NCBI RefSeq assembly: GCF_900111245.1 | Contig: NZ_FOGO01000001.1 | Coordinates: 496,001 to 560,000, forward strand | Length of the DNA stretch: 64,000 nt | Source of the DNA: Streptomyces qinglanensis | GTDB taxonomy: Bacteria > Actinomycetota > Actinomycetes > Streptomycetales > Streptomycetaceae | Direction of reading: 5' to 3' | Shown here: piece by piece, positions 1 to 8,456 of the stretch | Layout of the letters: each line of letters opens with the position of its first letter | Position numbering within the stretch: the stretch's first letter is position 1 | Position numbers and translations under genes: made by a program | Notes under the pieces: generated by a model | The model's input: the letters and a program-made list of their open reading frames with translations, nothing else | What the model was told of the DNA's origin: nothing | The model's database searches: none

Positions 1-293
1 CGAAGGTCAAGAGCCTGCTGGAGCAGGAGGGCCGCGACGATCTGGCGTTGCGCGTCGCCGTCCAGCCGGGTGGCTGCTCCGGCCTGCGCTACCAGCTCTT
101 CTTCGACGAGCGCTCGCTGGACGGCGACGTGGTCAAGGACTTCGGTGGCGTCAAGGTCGTCACCGACCGGATGAGCGCCCCCTACCTCGGCGGTGCCTCC
201 ATCGACTTCGTCGACACCATCGAGAAGCAGGGCTTCACGATCGACAACCCGAACGCCACCGGCTCCTGCGCCTGCGGCGACTCGTTCAACTGA
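1..293 (+). CDS. erpA: HesB/IscA/ErpA-type iron-sulfur cluster insertion protein (5' end missing)
   Basis: The reading frame is open from the window edge (first full codon at base 3), so the start lies upstream. The visible part is a nearly complete A-type Fe-S carrier: GGCSG near the middle and CAC near the C-terminus supply the three conserved cysteines that hold the cluster in transit to apo-targets. The TTG at 48 is internal to the conserved fold and is not the real start. A strong hairpin follows the stop. Cytoplasmic. In actinobacteria this gene commonly neighbours the PfkB kinase seen at 2386, which fits. Identification is firm; the choice of erpA over another A-type carrier name is by family only. 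Confidence 0.9.
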   Translation, partial: KVKSLLEQEGRDDLALRVAVQPGGCSGLRYQLFFDERSLDGDVVKDFGGVKVVTDRMSAPYLGGASIDFVDTIEKQGFTIDNPNATGSCACGDSFN

Positions 294-355
294 GCCACCG
301 GCCCGCGGCGGCCGCCGACGGCGGACACCGGGCGGCCCCGGCCGGGAGCGGCCAT

Positions 356-407
356 GGCGAGGGCGGCGGACTCCCCCCACCAGGAGTCCGCCGCCCTCGC
401 CGGTTTT
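356..407 (+). terminator. Strong bidirectional terminator
   Basis: A perfect 19-bp stem (356-374 with 383-401) with an 8-base loop is followed by TTTT at 404-407. It separates the Fe-S carrier gene from the convergent gene ending at 427 and can serve both. Confidence 0.85.
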
Positions 408-426
408 CGGGCGGGCGGCGCCGCGC

Positions 427-1839
427 TCACTTCCTCGGCAGCTTCTCGCCGTTCCGCGCGTCCAGCACCCTGCGGTCGCCCAGCTTCTTGTCGAGTTCCA
501 CCTCGACCGTCTGCCGCTTGGCGATCTTGACGCAGACCCCCTTGCCGTCCTTGCCGTCCTTGCCGTCCTTGTCGCCCTTGTCGCCCTTGCCGTCCTCGCT
601 GCCCTTCTTCTCACCGGCCTCGACGGAGACCCGCACCGCGGACCCCGACTCCTCGGCCTCGGCCTTGTAGGTGTCGCACACCCCGCCCCAGAAGCTCAGC
701 TCGAGCGTGCGCCCGTGCACCTCGTACGACGCGACCGCCTGCGAGGGCCGCTTCCCCGGCCCCGTGCTGCCGTCCGGCACCGGAGGGTGGCCGGAGGTCT
801 TCGCCGGCTCGAGGTACTCGGGCGACACCGCCGGATGGGTGACCTCCAGGTCTCCCCCGCCCGAGCGCTTGACCTGGTAGATCCACGCCGGCACCAGCAG
901 CGGCTCGCCGTGTGAACGCTCCAGCGCGAGCCCGAACGACGCGCCGCCGATCCTGGTGGGCTCGTTCCCCTGGGCGCCCTCGCGGTGGCCGCCGCGCGCC
1001 TGCTCGGCCTTGTTCAGCCGGTCGAGCGTCGCGGTGGCGCTCTCCACCGGGTAGACCTCGCCCTTGCGCGCCCTGCTCCAGTTCCCCTGCGCCCGGGTGA
1101 CCGCGCCCTTGTCGTCCACCACGAAGGCGCTGTCCCAGCCATGCGTCGGCAGGCCGGCCACCTCGGGCGAGGCGGTCACGGTACGGGTGCCGCCCACCGG
1201 CGACCCGGCATCCAGCGAGGCGTCCTGGAGCCCGAGGGCCCGCAGCGCGGGGCGCACCGCCTTCTTCGCGTCGGCGGCGGAGAGCGGCTCGCCGCCGGGC
1301 GCGGGGTCGGGGTCGGCGTCCAGCGGCACCGTCCCGCCGTTCTGGTACGTCCACGCGCCGCCGTCGGCTCCCCGCTCGACGGTCAGCCGGGGGTCCTTCC
1401 CCTTGCTGTCGCCGCCCGCCTGCCAGCGGCCCGCCTCGGCCTCGACCGCACCCTCGATCTCGAACGCCTTCGCGAGCCGGGCCGCCTCCGCGCGGCTCAC
1501 CCGGTGTCCGGGCTTGCGGACGGCAGCGGACTCGGGACCGTCCGGCAACTCGCCCTCGGCCCGGTACCCGCGCGGTCCCATCGGCTCGCCCGGCGCGATG
1601 CCCTCGCCGCTGTCCTGGTCGGACGCGGCCGTGCCGTCCAGCGCCAGCTTCGGAGGGCCGTCCCCGTCGGCTGCGGCACTCTCGGAGTCCGCGCCGCCGG
1701 AGGAGGCGGAGGACGCCCAGTACGCGCCGCCCCCGCCGGCCAGCAGCACGGCGGTGGCCACGGCCGCCACGGAGAGCCGCCGCCGCCTGCTCCGGGGGGC
1801 CGGCCGGTCCTCGGTCTCGGGGGACTGGTCTGTACTCAC
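427..1839 (-). CDS. Membrane-anchored conserved hypothetical protein
   Basis: About 470 residues. I place the start at GTG 1839 because AAAGGAG lies about 9 bases upstream; an ATG/GTG-type start at 1911 would add 24 unlikely residues. An Arg-rich stretch is followed by one hydrophobic segment (about residues 22-42), then a Ser/Gly/Ala linker and a large extracytoplasmic part, so the topology is probably N-in with an exported C-terminus. Near the C-terminus a Lys/Asp/Gly low-complexity insert, coded by 9-bp repeats around 540-600, sits between two short conserved stretches, each with one cysteine (VCDTYK and GVCVKIAK), which could form a disulfide. Function unknown; I do not recognise a named domain. 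Confidence 0.75.
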   Translation of the reverse strand: MSTDQSPETEDRPAPRSRRRRLSVAAVATAVLLAGGGGAYWASSASSGGADSESAAADGDGPPKLALDGTAASDQDSGEGIAPGEPMGPRGYRAEGELPDGPESAAVRKPGHRVSRAEAARLAKAFEIEGAVEAEAGRWQAGGDSKGKDPRLTVERGADGGAWTYQNGGTVPLDADPDPAPGGEPLSAADAKKAVRPALRALGLQDASLDAGSPVGGTRTVTASPEVAGLPTHGWDSAFVVDDKGAVTRAQGNWSRARKGEVYPVESATATLDRLNKAEQARGGHREGAQGNEPTRIGGASFGLALERSHGEPLLVPAWIYQVKRSGGGDLEVTHPAVSPEYLEPAKTSGHPPVPDGSTGPGKRPSQAVASYEVHGRTLELSFWGGVCDTYKAEAEESGSAVRVSVEAGEKKGSEDGKGDKGDKDGKDGKDGKGVCVKIAKRQTVEVELDKKLGDRRVLDARNGEKLPRK

Positions 1840-2010
1840 CGAAAACTCCTTTGGCTCCGCGTCCACGGGGTCCTCCCTCGTCGCGAGGTCTTCCCGCACA
1901 CCCTCCCTCACGCGGGCAGGTGCGCTCCCCCGTGCGAGGGGGACGTGAGTGGGACGGGGAGCGGAAGCCCGCGGTTCCCCGGCGGGCGCTCGGCGAGCGG
2001 CCCGGCCGCC

Positions 2011-2232
2011 TCAGTCGCCGTACTCGGACATCCCCTCCAGGAGGCGTGCGGAGCGCAGCGGAACGCGCACGCCGTGCAGCGGCGGCAGTGGCGCGCGGCG
2101 CCGCTCCTGCGGCCCCGCGGGCGGAACCGTCCAGTGCGGGACCATCCGCGCACAGTCGCCGAGGAGTTGCTCCATCGACTCGTGCTCGGCGTATCCGGCC
2201 GGGAAAAGCGCTGTTTTCGGCATGAGGATCAC
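2011..2232 (-). CDS. Small conserved hypothetical protein
   Basis: A 73-residue product beginning at GTG 2232; an in-frame ATG at 2223 is an alternative and neither has a strong ribosome site. There are no membrane segments; the C-terminal half is Arg/Pro-rich. It lies in the short divergent gap before the PfkB kinase gene and ends about 170 bases before the start of the membrane protein gene on the same strand, so the two could be co-transcribed. I do not recognise the family and infer coding from codon usage and position. Confidence 0.55.
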   Translation of the reverse strand: MILMPKTALFPAGYAEHESMEQLLGDCARMVPHWTVPPAGPQERRRAPLPPLHGVRVPLRSARLLEGMSEYGD

Positions 2233-2287
2233 GCTACGGATCCGATGAGCTGCCCGGAAGACCCTACTATGAGGTAGTTGTGTCCTG

Positions 2288-2316
2288 TTCGGCTCGGCGG
2301 GCCCAGCGGGTAGCGT
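2288..2316 (+). promoter_or_regulatory. Candidate promoter of the PfkB kinase gene
   Basis: TTCGGC (2288-2293) and TAGCGT (2311-2316) are separated by 17 bases and would give a leader of about 65 bases. The match to a vegetative actinobacterial promoter is moderate. Confidence 0.4.
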
Positions 2317-2385
2317 GGCGCTGGCCTTCCCCTCGTGCGCTGGGCGTACGGGGGTACCCGATGTCTCTCAGGAGCAGAATTCGTC

Positions 2386-3360
2386 GTGCGTATCGCAGTC
2401 TGCGGCTCCATCGCAAACGACCACCTGATGACCTTCCCGGGGCGCTTCTCCGACCAACTGGTCGCCGACCAGTTGCACACGGTCTCGCTCTCCTTCCTCG
2501 TCGACGGCCTCAACATCCGCCGAGGCGGCGTCGGCGCCAACATCGCCTTCGGCATGGGCCAGCTCGGTGTCCGGCCGATCCTCGTCGGTGCGGCAGGAGA
2601 GGACTTCGAGGAATACCGCGCCTGGCTCGAACGACACGGTGTGGACACGGAGTCCGTGCACATCTCCGAGGTCGCGCACACCGCACGATTCGTCTGCACC
2701 ACCGACGCGGACAACAACCAGATCGGCTCGTTCTACACCGGCGCCATGACCGAGGCGCGGAACATCGAGCTCAAGTACGTCGCCGACCGGGCGGGCCGGC
2801 TCGACCTCGTCCTCATCGGGGCCGACGACCCCGAGGGCATGATGCGGCACACCGAGGAGTGCCGTGCCCGCGGCATCCCCTTCGCCGCCGACTACTCGCA
2901 GCAGATCGCCCGGATGGACGGGGAGGGCATCCGGGCGCTGACCGACGGCGCCACCTACCTCTTCTCCAACGAGTACGAGAAGGAGCTGATCGAGGCCAAG
3001 ACGGGCTGGAGCGACGAGGAGGTCCTCCAGCGGGTGGGCACCCGCGTGACCACCCTCGGCAAGAACGGCGCCCGCATCGACCGCGCGGGCGAGGAGCCGA
3101 TCCTGGTCGGCTGCGCCGAGGAGAAGCAGAAAGCCGACCCCACGGGCGTCGGCGACGCCTTCCGCGCCGGATTCCTCTCCGCGCTGGTCTGGGGCGTCGG
3201 CCTGGAGCGGGCCGCGCAGGTGGGCTGCATGCTCGCCACCCTCGTCATCGAGACGGTCGGCACCCAGGAGTACGAGCTCAAGCGCGTCCACTTCATGGAG
3301 CGCTTCACCAAGGCGTACGGCCACGACGCCGCCACCGAGGTCCGGAGCCACCTGGGCTGA
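2386..3360 (+). CDS. PfkB-family carbohydrate/nucleoside kinase, adenosine kinase-like
   Basis: A 324-residue cytoplasmic kinase of the ribokinase/PfkB superfamily. The start is GTG 2386 with AGGAG at 2370-2374. The N-terminal glycine signature GGVGANIAFGMG and the C-terminal PfkB signature DPTGVGDAFRAGF, which carries the anion hole and the catalytic Asp, are both present. Mycobacterial proteins with this neighbourhood (next to the HesB-type gene) include an adenosine kinase, so phosphorylation of adenosine to AMP in purine salvage is the likeliest role. Sugar kinase activity remains possible because substrate cannot be read from the motifs alone. A hairpin at 3376-3419 follows the stop. Confidence 0.85.
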   Translation: MRIAVCGSIANDHLMTFPGRFSDQLVADQLHTVSLSFLVDGLNIRRGGVGANIAFGMGQLGVRPILVGAAGEDFEEYRAWLERHGVDTESVHISEVAHTARFVCTTDADNNQIGSFYTGAMTEARNIELKYVADRAGRLDLVLIGADDPEGMMRHTEECRARGIPFAADYSQQIARMDGEGIRALTDGATYLFSNEYEKELIEAKTGWSDEEVLQRVGTRVTTLGKNGARIDRAGEEPILVGCAEEKQKADPTGVGDAFRAGFLSALVWGVGLERAAQVGCMLATLVIETVGTQEYELKRVHFMERFTKAYGHDAATEVRSHLG

Positions 3361-3375
3361 CCCGGCGCCGCCGCG

Positions 3376-3419
3376 GCCCCGCCCCCTACCGCCCCGCCGC
3401 GGGTGGTACGGGGCGGGGC
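3376..3419 (+). terminator. Terminator after the PfkB kinase gene
   Basis: GCCCCGCCCC (3376-3385) pairs perfectly with 3410-3419, and an inner TACC/GGTA pair extends the hairpin. It sits between convergent genes. Confidence 0.7.
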
Positions 3420-3423
3420 GCCG

Positions 3424-3510
3424 CGCTCCGGCAGCAGATCATCCCGGGGCAGCGCTCCGGACGGCAGATCACCCCGGGGCAGCATCTCTCGGGCGGCAGA
3501 TCACTCCGGG
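3424..3510. repeat. About 30-bp imperfect tandem repeat, three copies
   Basis: Three copies of a unit containing GGCAGATCAN-CCGGGG lie at about 3424-3452, 3453-3482 and 3483-3510. The last copy includes the stop codon of the response regulator gene (3501-3503), so the array looks like tandem duplication of that gene's 3' end. Confidence 0.75.
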
Positions 3511-4190
3511 ACGGCGGGCCGCACCAGTCCGCTCTCGTACGCGGCCACCACCAACTGCGCCCGGTCCCGGGCGCCGAGCTTGGCCATGGCGCGGTTGACA
3601 TGCGTCTTGACGGTGAGCGGGCTGACGTCGAGCCGAGCGCCGATCTCGTCGTTGGACAGTCCCCCGGCCACCTGCGTCAGCACCTCGCGTTCGCGCGCGG
3701 TGAGCGCGTCGAGCCGGGCCGCGCGGCCCCCGGCCGCCGGGTCGTCCCCCTCGACGGCGCCGCCCTGCGCCAGGAACCTGGCTATCAGCCCCTTGGTCGC
3801 CACCGGCGAGAGCAGCGCGTCCCCCTTGGCCGCCGTCCGTACCGCGGAGAGCAGCTCACCCGGCTCGGCGCCCTTGCCCAGGAATCCGGAAGCCCCCGCG
3901 CGCAGTGCGGCGACCACGTACTCGTCCACCTCGAAGGTGGTCAGGATGACGACCCTGACCTCGGCCAGCGCCGGGTCGGCACTGATGGCGCGGGTGGCGG
4001 CCAGCCCGTCGGTGCCGGGCATCCTGATGTCCATCAGCACCACGTCCGCGCCCCGCTCGCGCACCAGCGCCACCGCCTCGGCGCCGTCCGCCGCCTCGCC
4101 CACCACCTCCATGTCGGGCTCGGAGTCCACCAGCACCCGGAAGGCGCTGCGCAGCAGCGCCTGGTCGTCGGCGAGCACGACACGGATCAT
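3501..4190 (-). CDS. NarL/LuxR-family two-component response regulator
   Basis: A 229-residue DNA-binding regulator. The receiver domain (about residues 1-120) has the acidic pair D8/D9 and the phosphoacceptor D54 in VLMDIRMPGTDG. A Gly/Ala/Asp-rich linker leads to a LuxR helix-turn-helix (about 160-225, LTAREREVLTQVAGGLSNDEI). It overlaps the 3' end of the histidine kinase gene by ATGA, so the two are translationally coupled. With pspA and pspAA just upstream on the same strand, the pair may belong to cell-envelope stress control; that is inferred from position. Target genes cannot be read from the sequence. Confidence 0.93.
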   Translation of the reverse strand: MIRVVLADDQALLRSAFRVLVDSEPDMEVVGEAADGAEAVALVRERGADVVLMDIRMPGTDGLAATRAISADPALAEVRVVILTTFEVDEYVVAALRAGASGFLGKGAEPGELLSAVRTAAKGDALLSPVATKGLIARFLAQGGAVEGDDPAAGGRAARLDALTAREREVLTQVAGGLSNDEIGARLDVSPLTVKTHVNRAMAKLGARDRAQLVVAAYESGLVRPAVPE

Positions 4191-5494
4191 GCGGGAGTCT
4201 CCTTCCGGGGCGCCGTCGTCTCGAGCGGCAACCGTACGTAGACCCGGAATCCGCCGCCGGGCAGCGGCCCGCTCTCGCAGACGCCGTGCAGTGCGGCGGC
4301 CCGCTCCCGCATGCCGAGGAGTCCGTGCCCGCCGGCGCCGCCCGCGGCCCGCCCCGGCTCGTCCCCGTCCGCCGGGTCCGCCGCGTCGTCGGGGACGGTG
4401 TGCGTGGTGCCCGCCCCGTCGTCGATGACGACGATCTCCAGCGCCCCCGCGTCCCGCTGTATCCGCACCTCCGCATGGGCACCGCTGCCCGCGTGCTTGT
4501 GCACGTTGGTGAGGGCCTCCTGGACGACCCGGTAGGCGGTCAGGTCCACCGCCGAGGAGAGCGGCGGCCCTCCGGCGGGCGGCGAACCCTCCACGGCGAC
4601 GGACATCCCGGCGTTGCGGAACCCCTCCACGAGGTCGTCCAGCACCTCCAGGCCGGGGGCGGGCTCGGTGGGCGCGGTGCTCTCCCCGGACTGGCGCAGC
4701 AGCCCCACGGTGGTCTGGAGTTCGGCCAGGGCGTGCCGGCTGGCGTCCCGCACGTGGGACAGGGCCTGCTTGGCCTGGTCCGGACGCCGGTCCATGACGT
4801 GCGAGGCCACCCCCGCCTGGACGTTGACCAGGGCGATGTGGTGGGCGACCACGTCGTGCAGCTCGCGGGCGATGCGCATGCGCTCCTCCGCGACCCGCCG
4901 CCTGGCCTCCTCCTCACGGGTGCGCTCGGCACGCTCGGCACGCTCCTGGATGGCGTCGACGAAGGCGCGCCGGTTGCGTACGGCCTCACCGACGGCGGCG
5001 GCCAGCGCAGTCCAGGCGAAGATGCCGAGGTTCTCCTGCGCGTACCAGGGCCGGGCCCCGAAGAGCATGCTCGCGCCGGTGAGCACGCCGACGCTGAGGG
5101 CACCGACCTGCCAGCTCGTACGGCGGTCGGTGGTGTTGCTGACGGTGTAGAGCGCGATGACGGCGGCCGATACGAGCGGCGCCTCCGGCGCCGAACCGCC
5201 GGTGGGCCCCTCGCCCGCGGCGAGCGCGAGAACCGATATCGCCCCGGTCAGCAGCAGCACCGGCATGGGAGCCCGGCGGCGCAGCGCCAGCACCCCGCAG
5301 GAGAGCGCCGCCAGCAGCACCGTCTGCCCGGTGATCTCGCGTTCCGCGAACCGGGGCTGGCCGTCGGGTCCGTGCGGCTCCGTGGAAGCGCCGAGCAGGA
5401 TGCAGCAGAAGGTCCCGACAGCGATGAGCGCATCGACCGCGTGGGGATGCGCGCGGAGCCGCTCGCGGATGTCGCGGAGGGTTACTGCAGGCAC
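4187..5494 (-). CDS. NarL-type sensor histidine kinase
   Basis: A 435-residue membrane kinase. Hydrophobic segments between about residues 20 and 170 suggest four or five membrane passes with little extracellular domain, so it is an intramembrane-sensing type. A coiled coil rich in Glu/Arg (about 183-210) precedes the HisKA_3 phosphoacceptor RELHDVVAHHI with H213. The ATP-binding domain follows, with IDDGAG and a Gly-rich box GGHGLLGMRERA. It is coupled to the response regulator by a 4-base overlap. Signal unknown. Confidence 0.92.
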   Translation of the reverse strand: MPAVTLRDIRERLRAHPHAVDALIAVGTFCCILLGASTEPHGPDGQPRFAEREITGQTVLLAALSCGVLALRRRAPMPVLLLTGAISVLALAAGEGPTGGSAPEAPLVSAAVIALYTVSNTTDRRTSWQVGALSVGVLTGASMLFGARPWYAQENLGIFAWTALAAAVGEAVRNRRAFVDAIQERAERAERTREEEARRRVAEERMRIARELHDVVAHHIALVNVQAGVASHVMDRRPDQAKQALSHVRDASRHALAELQTTVGLLRQSGESTAPTEPAPGLEVLDDLVEGFRNAGMSVAVEGSPPAGGPPLSSAVDLTAYRVVQEALTNVHKHAGSGAHAEVRIQRDAGALEIVVIDDGAGTTHTVPDDAADPADGDEPGRAAGGAGGHGLLGMRERAAALHGVCESGPLPGGGFRVYVRLPLETTAPRKETPA

Positions 5495-5634
5495 CGTATG
5501 CCCGGCTCTCCTGGTGTGTGTGCCGTCGTGGTCTGCGTGTGCGGGTCGTGGGGCGGGTGAAACAGGGGACGCGAGGTGATGCAGGGGGACGCTGGGGAAG
5601 GGGAACGCCGGTCCGTGCGGCGCGGGGTCGCGGG

Positions 5635-5913
5635 CTAGCCGGGGATGAGTCCGTCGTCCCCGAGCATCTTGCGCACCTCGTCCAGGTCGGCCTCGGGCGC
5701 GGGAAGGATCAGCTCGGACGGTTCGAGTGCGTCGTCGGGCAGCGGGCTGCCCAGACGGCGGACGGCGTCGAGCAGCGCGCGGAGCGTGCGGCGGAAGCCC
5801 GCCTCGTCTCCGCTCTCCATCTCCTCGAGCAGCTCGTCATCGAGCCGGTTCAGTTCGGCGAAGTGGCTGTCGTCCAGTTCGACCTGGCCCTCGCCCATGA
5901 TCCGTACGATCAT
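5635..5913 (-). CDS. pspAA: PspA-associated protein PspAA
   Basis: A 92-residue acidic protein that starts MIVRIMGEGQ at ATG 5913, preceded by GAGGAGAA. The opening matches the PspAA family, which accompanies PspA in actinobacteria. It begins 47 bases after pspA stops and very probably shares its transcript. Known relatives act with PspA in membrane stress; the biochemical role is not settled. The coding frame is also open upstream of this ATG, but the ribosome site supports this start. Confidence 0.85.
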   Translation of the reverse strand: MIVRIMGEGQVELDDSHFAELNRLDDELLEEMESGDEAGFRRTLRALLDAVRRLGSPLPDDALEPSELILPAPEADLDEVRKMLGDDGLIPG

Positions 5914-5959
5914 GCCGTTCTCCTCCTCAGGCTGCGCGGGGGTGCCGCTGAGGCCCGGT

Positions 5960-6775
5960 TCACTCCTTGTTGAACCGGGGCGCTTCCTGCTGCCGGCCGT
6001 CGGCCTGGCCCTGCTGTCCCTCCTGGCCCTGGCCCCCCTCGATGGCCTGCTGGCCGCCGCCGCTGCCACTGCCGCCGGCCAGCTCCGCCTTCATCCGCTG
6101 CAGCTCCAGCTCCACGTCGCTGCCGCCGGAGAGGCGGTCGAGCTCGGCGGTGATGTCGTCCCTGGCCATGCCGGAGGGGTCGTCCAGGGCGCCGGAGGCC
6201 AGCAGCTCGTCGATGGCGCCGGAGCGGGCCTGGAGCTGGGCCGTCTTGTCCTCGGCCCGCTGGATGGCCATGCCGACGTCGCCCATCTCCTCCGAGATGC
6301 CGGAGAACGCCTCGCCGATCCGGGTCTGCGCCTGGGCGGCGGTGTAGGTGGCCTTGATCGTCTCCTTCTTGGTGCGGAAGGCGTCCACCTTGGCCTGCAG
6401 CCGCTGCGCCGCCAGGGTGAGCTTCTCCTCCTCGCCCTGCAGCGTCTGGTGCTGCCCCTCCAGGTCGGTGACCTGCTGCTGGAGGGCGGACCTGCGCGAG
6501 AGCGCCTCCCGGGCCAGGTCCTCGCGGCCCAGCGCGAGCGCCTTCTTGCCCTGCTCCTCCAGCTTGGAGGACTGCCCCTGCAACTGCGTCATCTGCAGCT
6601 CCAGGCGCTTCCTGGAGGTCGCGACGTCCGCGACGCCGCGGCGCACCTTCTGCAGCAGTTCGAGCTGCTTCTGATACGAGTAGTCGAGCGTCTCACGCGG
6701 GTCCTCGGCCCGGTCCAGGGCCTTGTTGGCCTTCGCGCGGAAGATCATCCCCATACGCTTCATGACACCGCTCAT
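5960..6775 (-). CDS. pspA: PspA/IM30 phage shock protein A family membrane-stress protein
   Basis: About 271 residues; start MSGVMKRMGMIF at ATG 6775, with a possible alternative ATG at 6763. The N-terminal amphipathic segment is followed by long heptad-rich coiled coils (about residues 25-215) typical of PspA/IM30/Vipp1, which bind and protect stressed membranes as oligomers. The C-terminal tail is Gly/Gln-rich. It heads the pspA-pspAA unit, with the two-component system genes downstream on the same strand. Confidence 0.93.
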   Translation of the reverse strand: MSGVMKRMGMIFRAKANKALDRAEDPRETLDYSYQKQLELLQKVRRGVADVATSRKRLELQMTQLQGQSSKLEEQGKKALALGREDLAREALSRRSALQQQVTDLEGQHQTLQGEEEKLTLAAQRLQAKVDAFRTKKETIKATYTAAQAQTRIGEAFSGISEEMGDVGMAIQRAEDKTAQLQARSGAIDELLASGALDDPSGMARDDITAELDRLSGGSDVELELQRMKAELAGGSGSGGGQQAIEGGQGQEGQQGQADGRQQEAPRFNKE

Positions 6776-7015
6776 GGGCCTCGCGCGCCCCCTTCGTAAC
6801 GGACTCAAGCCCTCGGCAACCTACAGACCCCAGGGTACGGGGCTGTCTTCCATTACCGCACCGTCAGAGTGCGGAAACGCTCCTCCGTGAGGACGATCAG
6901 CCTCCCGCACTCTCCGGCGCAGGGAGTAGGCACCCGTCCGCGACAGGGACCGGTGATTCCGGTCCCTACCCCCGGGGGCTGGGGCCCACTCCGCGGCACA
7001 CCGTACTCTTGAGGT

Positions 7016-7612
7016 GTGTTCCGTAGCCGTTCGAAAGCAGGGCAGGCCGGCTCATCCCAGGTGATGGCGGCCGAGTCCCACCAGCCCCGCGACCCGCAAG
7101 CCCCCAAGGGTCGCCCCACTCCCAAGCGCAGCGAGGCGCGCGGTCCGCGCCGCCCGATGGCCGGCGGGCCGCAGAACCGCAAGGACGCGGCCAAGCGGCA
7201 GCGCGCGGCCCGCCGGGCCGAGCTGGCCAAGCAGCGCGAGGCGCTGGCCAGCGGGGACGAGCGCCATCTGCCCGCACGCGACAAGGGGCCGGTGCGGCGC
7301 CTTGCGCGCGATTTCGTGGACTCCCGGTTCAGCGTGGCGGAGTTCTTCCTGCCGCTGGCCGTGATCATCCTCGTCCTGAGCATGCTGCCCTCGCTGCAGC
7401 TCAAGAACATCTCGCTGCTGCTGTGGCTCGTGGTGATCGTGCTGATCGTCATCGACTCCATCGGCACCACGGTGCGGCTCCGGAAGCGGATCCAGGAGCG
7501 CTATCCCGACGAGAACCGCCGGGGCGCCATCGCCTACGCGCTGATGCGGACCCTTCAGATGCGCCGCATGCGCCTGCCCAAGCCGCAGGTAGCCCGCGGC
7601 GAGAAGCCCTGA
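7016..7612 (+). CDS. DUF3043 membrane protein
   Basis: A 198-residue protein. The Lys/Arg-rich N-terminal half (about residues 1-95) is predicted cytoplasmic; two close membrane segments follow (about 103-148), then an Arg-rich tail ending in LRLPKPQV. This matches the actinobacterial DUF3043 family; function unknown. The start is GTG 7016. There is no good ribosome site, but TACTCT at 7004-7009 lies 6 bases upstream of the start, so the transcript may be leaderless. Its stop codon overlaps the methyltransferase reading frame. Confidence 0.85.
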   Translation: MFRSRSKAGQAGSSQVMAAESHQPRDPQAPKGRPTPKRSEARGPRRPMAGGPQNRKDAAKRQRAARRAELAKQREALASGDERHLPARDKGPVRRLARDFVDSRFSVAEFFLPLAVIILVLSMLPSLQLKNISLLLWLVVIVLIVIDSIGTTVRLRKRIQERYPDENRRGAIAYALMRTLQMRRMRLPKPQVARGEKP

Positions 7613-8295
7613 TCAGGCAGGAGCTGGTCGCCCGGCAGCTCGAGGAGCGGATCGCCGCGCACTTCGAGGTGGGGCGCCGGCTCCGGGTACTGGACGCCGG
7701 ACTGGGCGACGGCGCACAGGCGCTGCGGCTGGCACGGGCCGGTCACCAGGTCACCGGCCTGGAGTCCGATCCGGCGCGGCTCGCGGCGCTCGACGCGGCG
7801 CTCGCGGAGGAGCCCGAGGGCATACGCGCCCGCTTCCGCACCCGGGCCGGCGGCGGCCAGGACACCGGGGCGCACTTCCTGCCCGGCACCTTCGACCTGG
7901 TGCTCGGCCACGACGTCCTGGGCCGGTCCCGGGACCCGGACAGCACACTGGCCGGGCTCGCCCGCGTGCTCGACACCGGCGGGCTGCTCTCGCTCGTTCT
8001 GCCGAACGTGGCGGCCCGGGCGATGCGGCCCGGCCTGGCCGGGGACTGGGCGGATGCCCGGGCGGCGCTGGAGGCCGAGCCCGGCGAGAGCGACCGCTTT
8101 CTCCGGCTGGAGGCCCTGACCTCGTTCCTCGCCCGGATCGGAGTGCCCATGGACCGCTGGTACGGCGTGGGAGCGCTCGCGGTGGGCGACCCGGCCGCGC
8201 CCGCCGAGGCCCTGGAGGTGGAGGAGCGCGCCTGCCGCATGGACCCCTACCGGGGCGTGGCCGAGTCGCTGCACCTGTTCGGGGTGCGGGGCTGA
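7609..8295 (+). CDS. Class I SAM-dependent methyltransferase, unusual start codon
   Basis: About 228 residues. Motif I (VLDAGLGDGAQALRLA, about residues 29-44) and the acidic end of strand 2 (GLESDP) identify a Rossmann-fold methyltransferase; HDVLGRS and the following segment fit motif IV. Substrate unknown. No ATG, GTG or TTG exists between 7423 (deep inside the previous gene) and 7669 (inside the conserved domain). The best-placed start is CTG 7609, which overlaps the previous stop as CTGA, the position where an ATGA overlap would be expected. Translational coupling to the DUF3043 gene is inferred. A GTG at 7669 would remove the N-terminal helix. Confidence 0.75.
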   Translation: MIRQELVARQLEERIAAHFEVGRRLRVLDAGLGDGAQALRLARAGHQVTGLESDPARLAALDAALAEEPEGIRARFRTRAGGGQDTGAHFLPGTFDLVLGHDVLGRSRDPDSTLAGLARVLDTGGLLSLVLPNVAARAMRPGLAGDWADARAALEAEPGESDRFLRLEALTSFLARIGVPMDRWYGVGALAVGDPAAPAEALEVEERACRMDPYRGVAESLHLFGVRG

Positions 8296-8310
8296 CGCCG
8301 CTGCGCACAC

Positions 8311-8335
8311 CGGGACGGTCCGGACCGCCGTCCCG
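8311..8335 (+). terminator. Terminator after the methyltransferase gene
   Basis: CGGGACGG (8311-8318) pairs perfectly with 8328-8335 around a 9-base loop. Confidence 0.55.
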
Positions 8336-8456
8336 ACCGTCCCGGGGCCGGCCCGGCGTGCGCGACAGGCGGCCGGCTCCCTCGGAGGCGGCCGCCGGCC
8401 GGCCGACGGCCGCAGGTCGGGACGGCCGTCGCAGCCGGTCGGCCGAGGCCGCCGGT

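Noticed and set aside
427..2717. Long open frames on the plus strand opposite the membrane protein and kinase genes
   Set aside because: They mirror real genes in high-GC DNA, are Arg/Pro/Gly-rich, and show no family motifs or ribosome sites.
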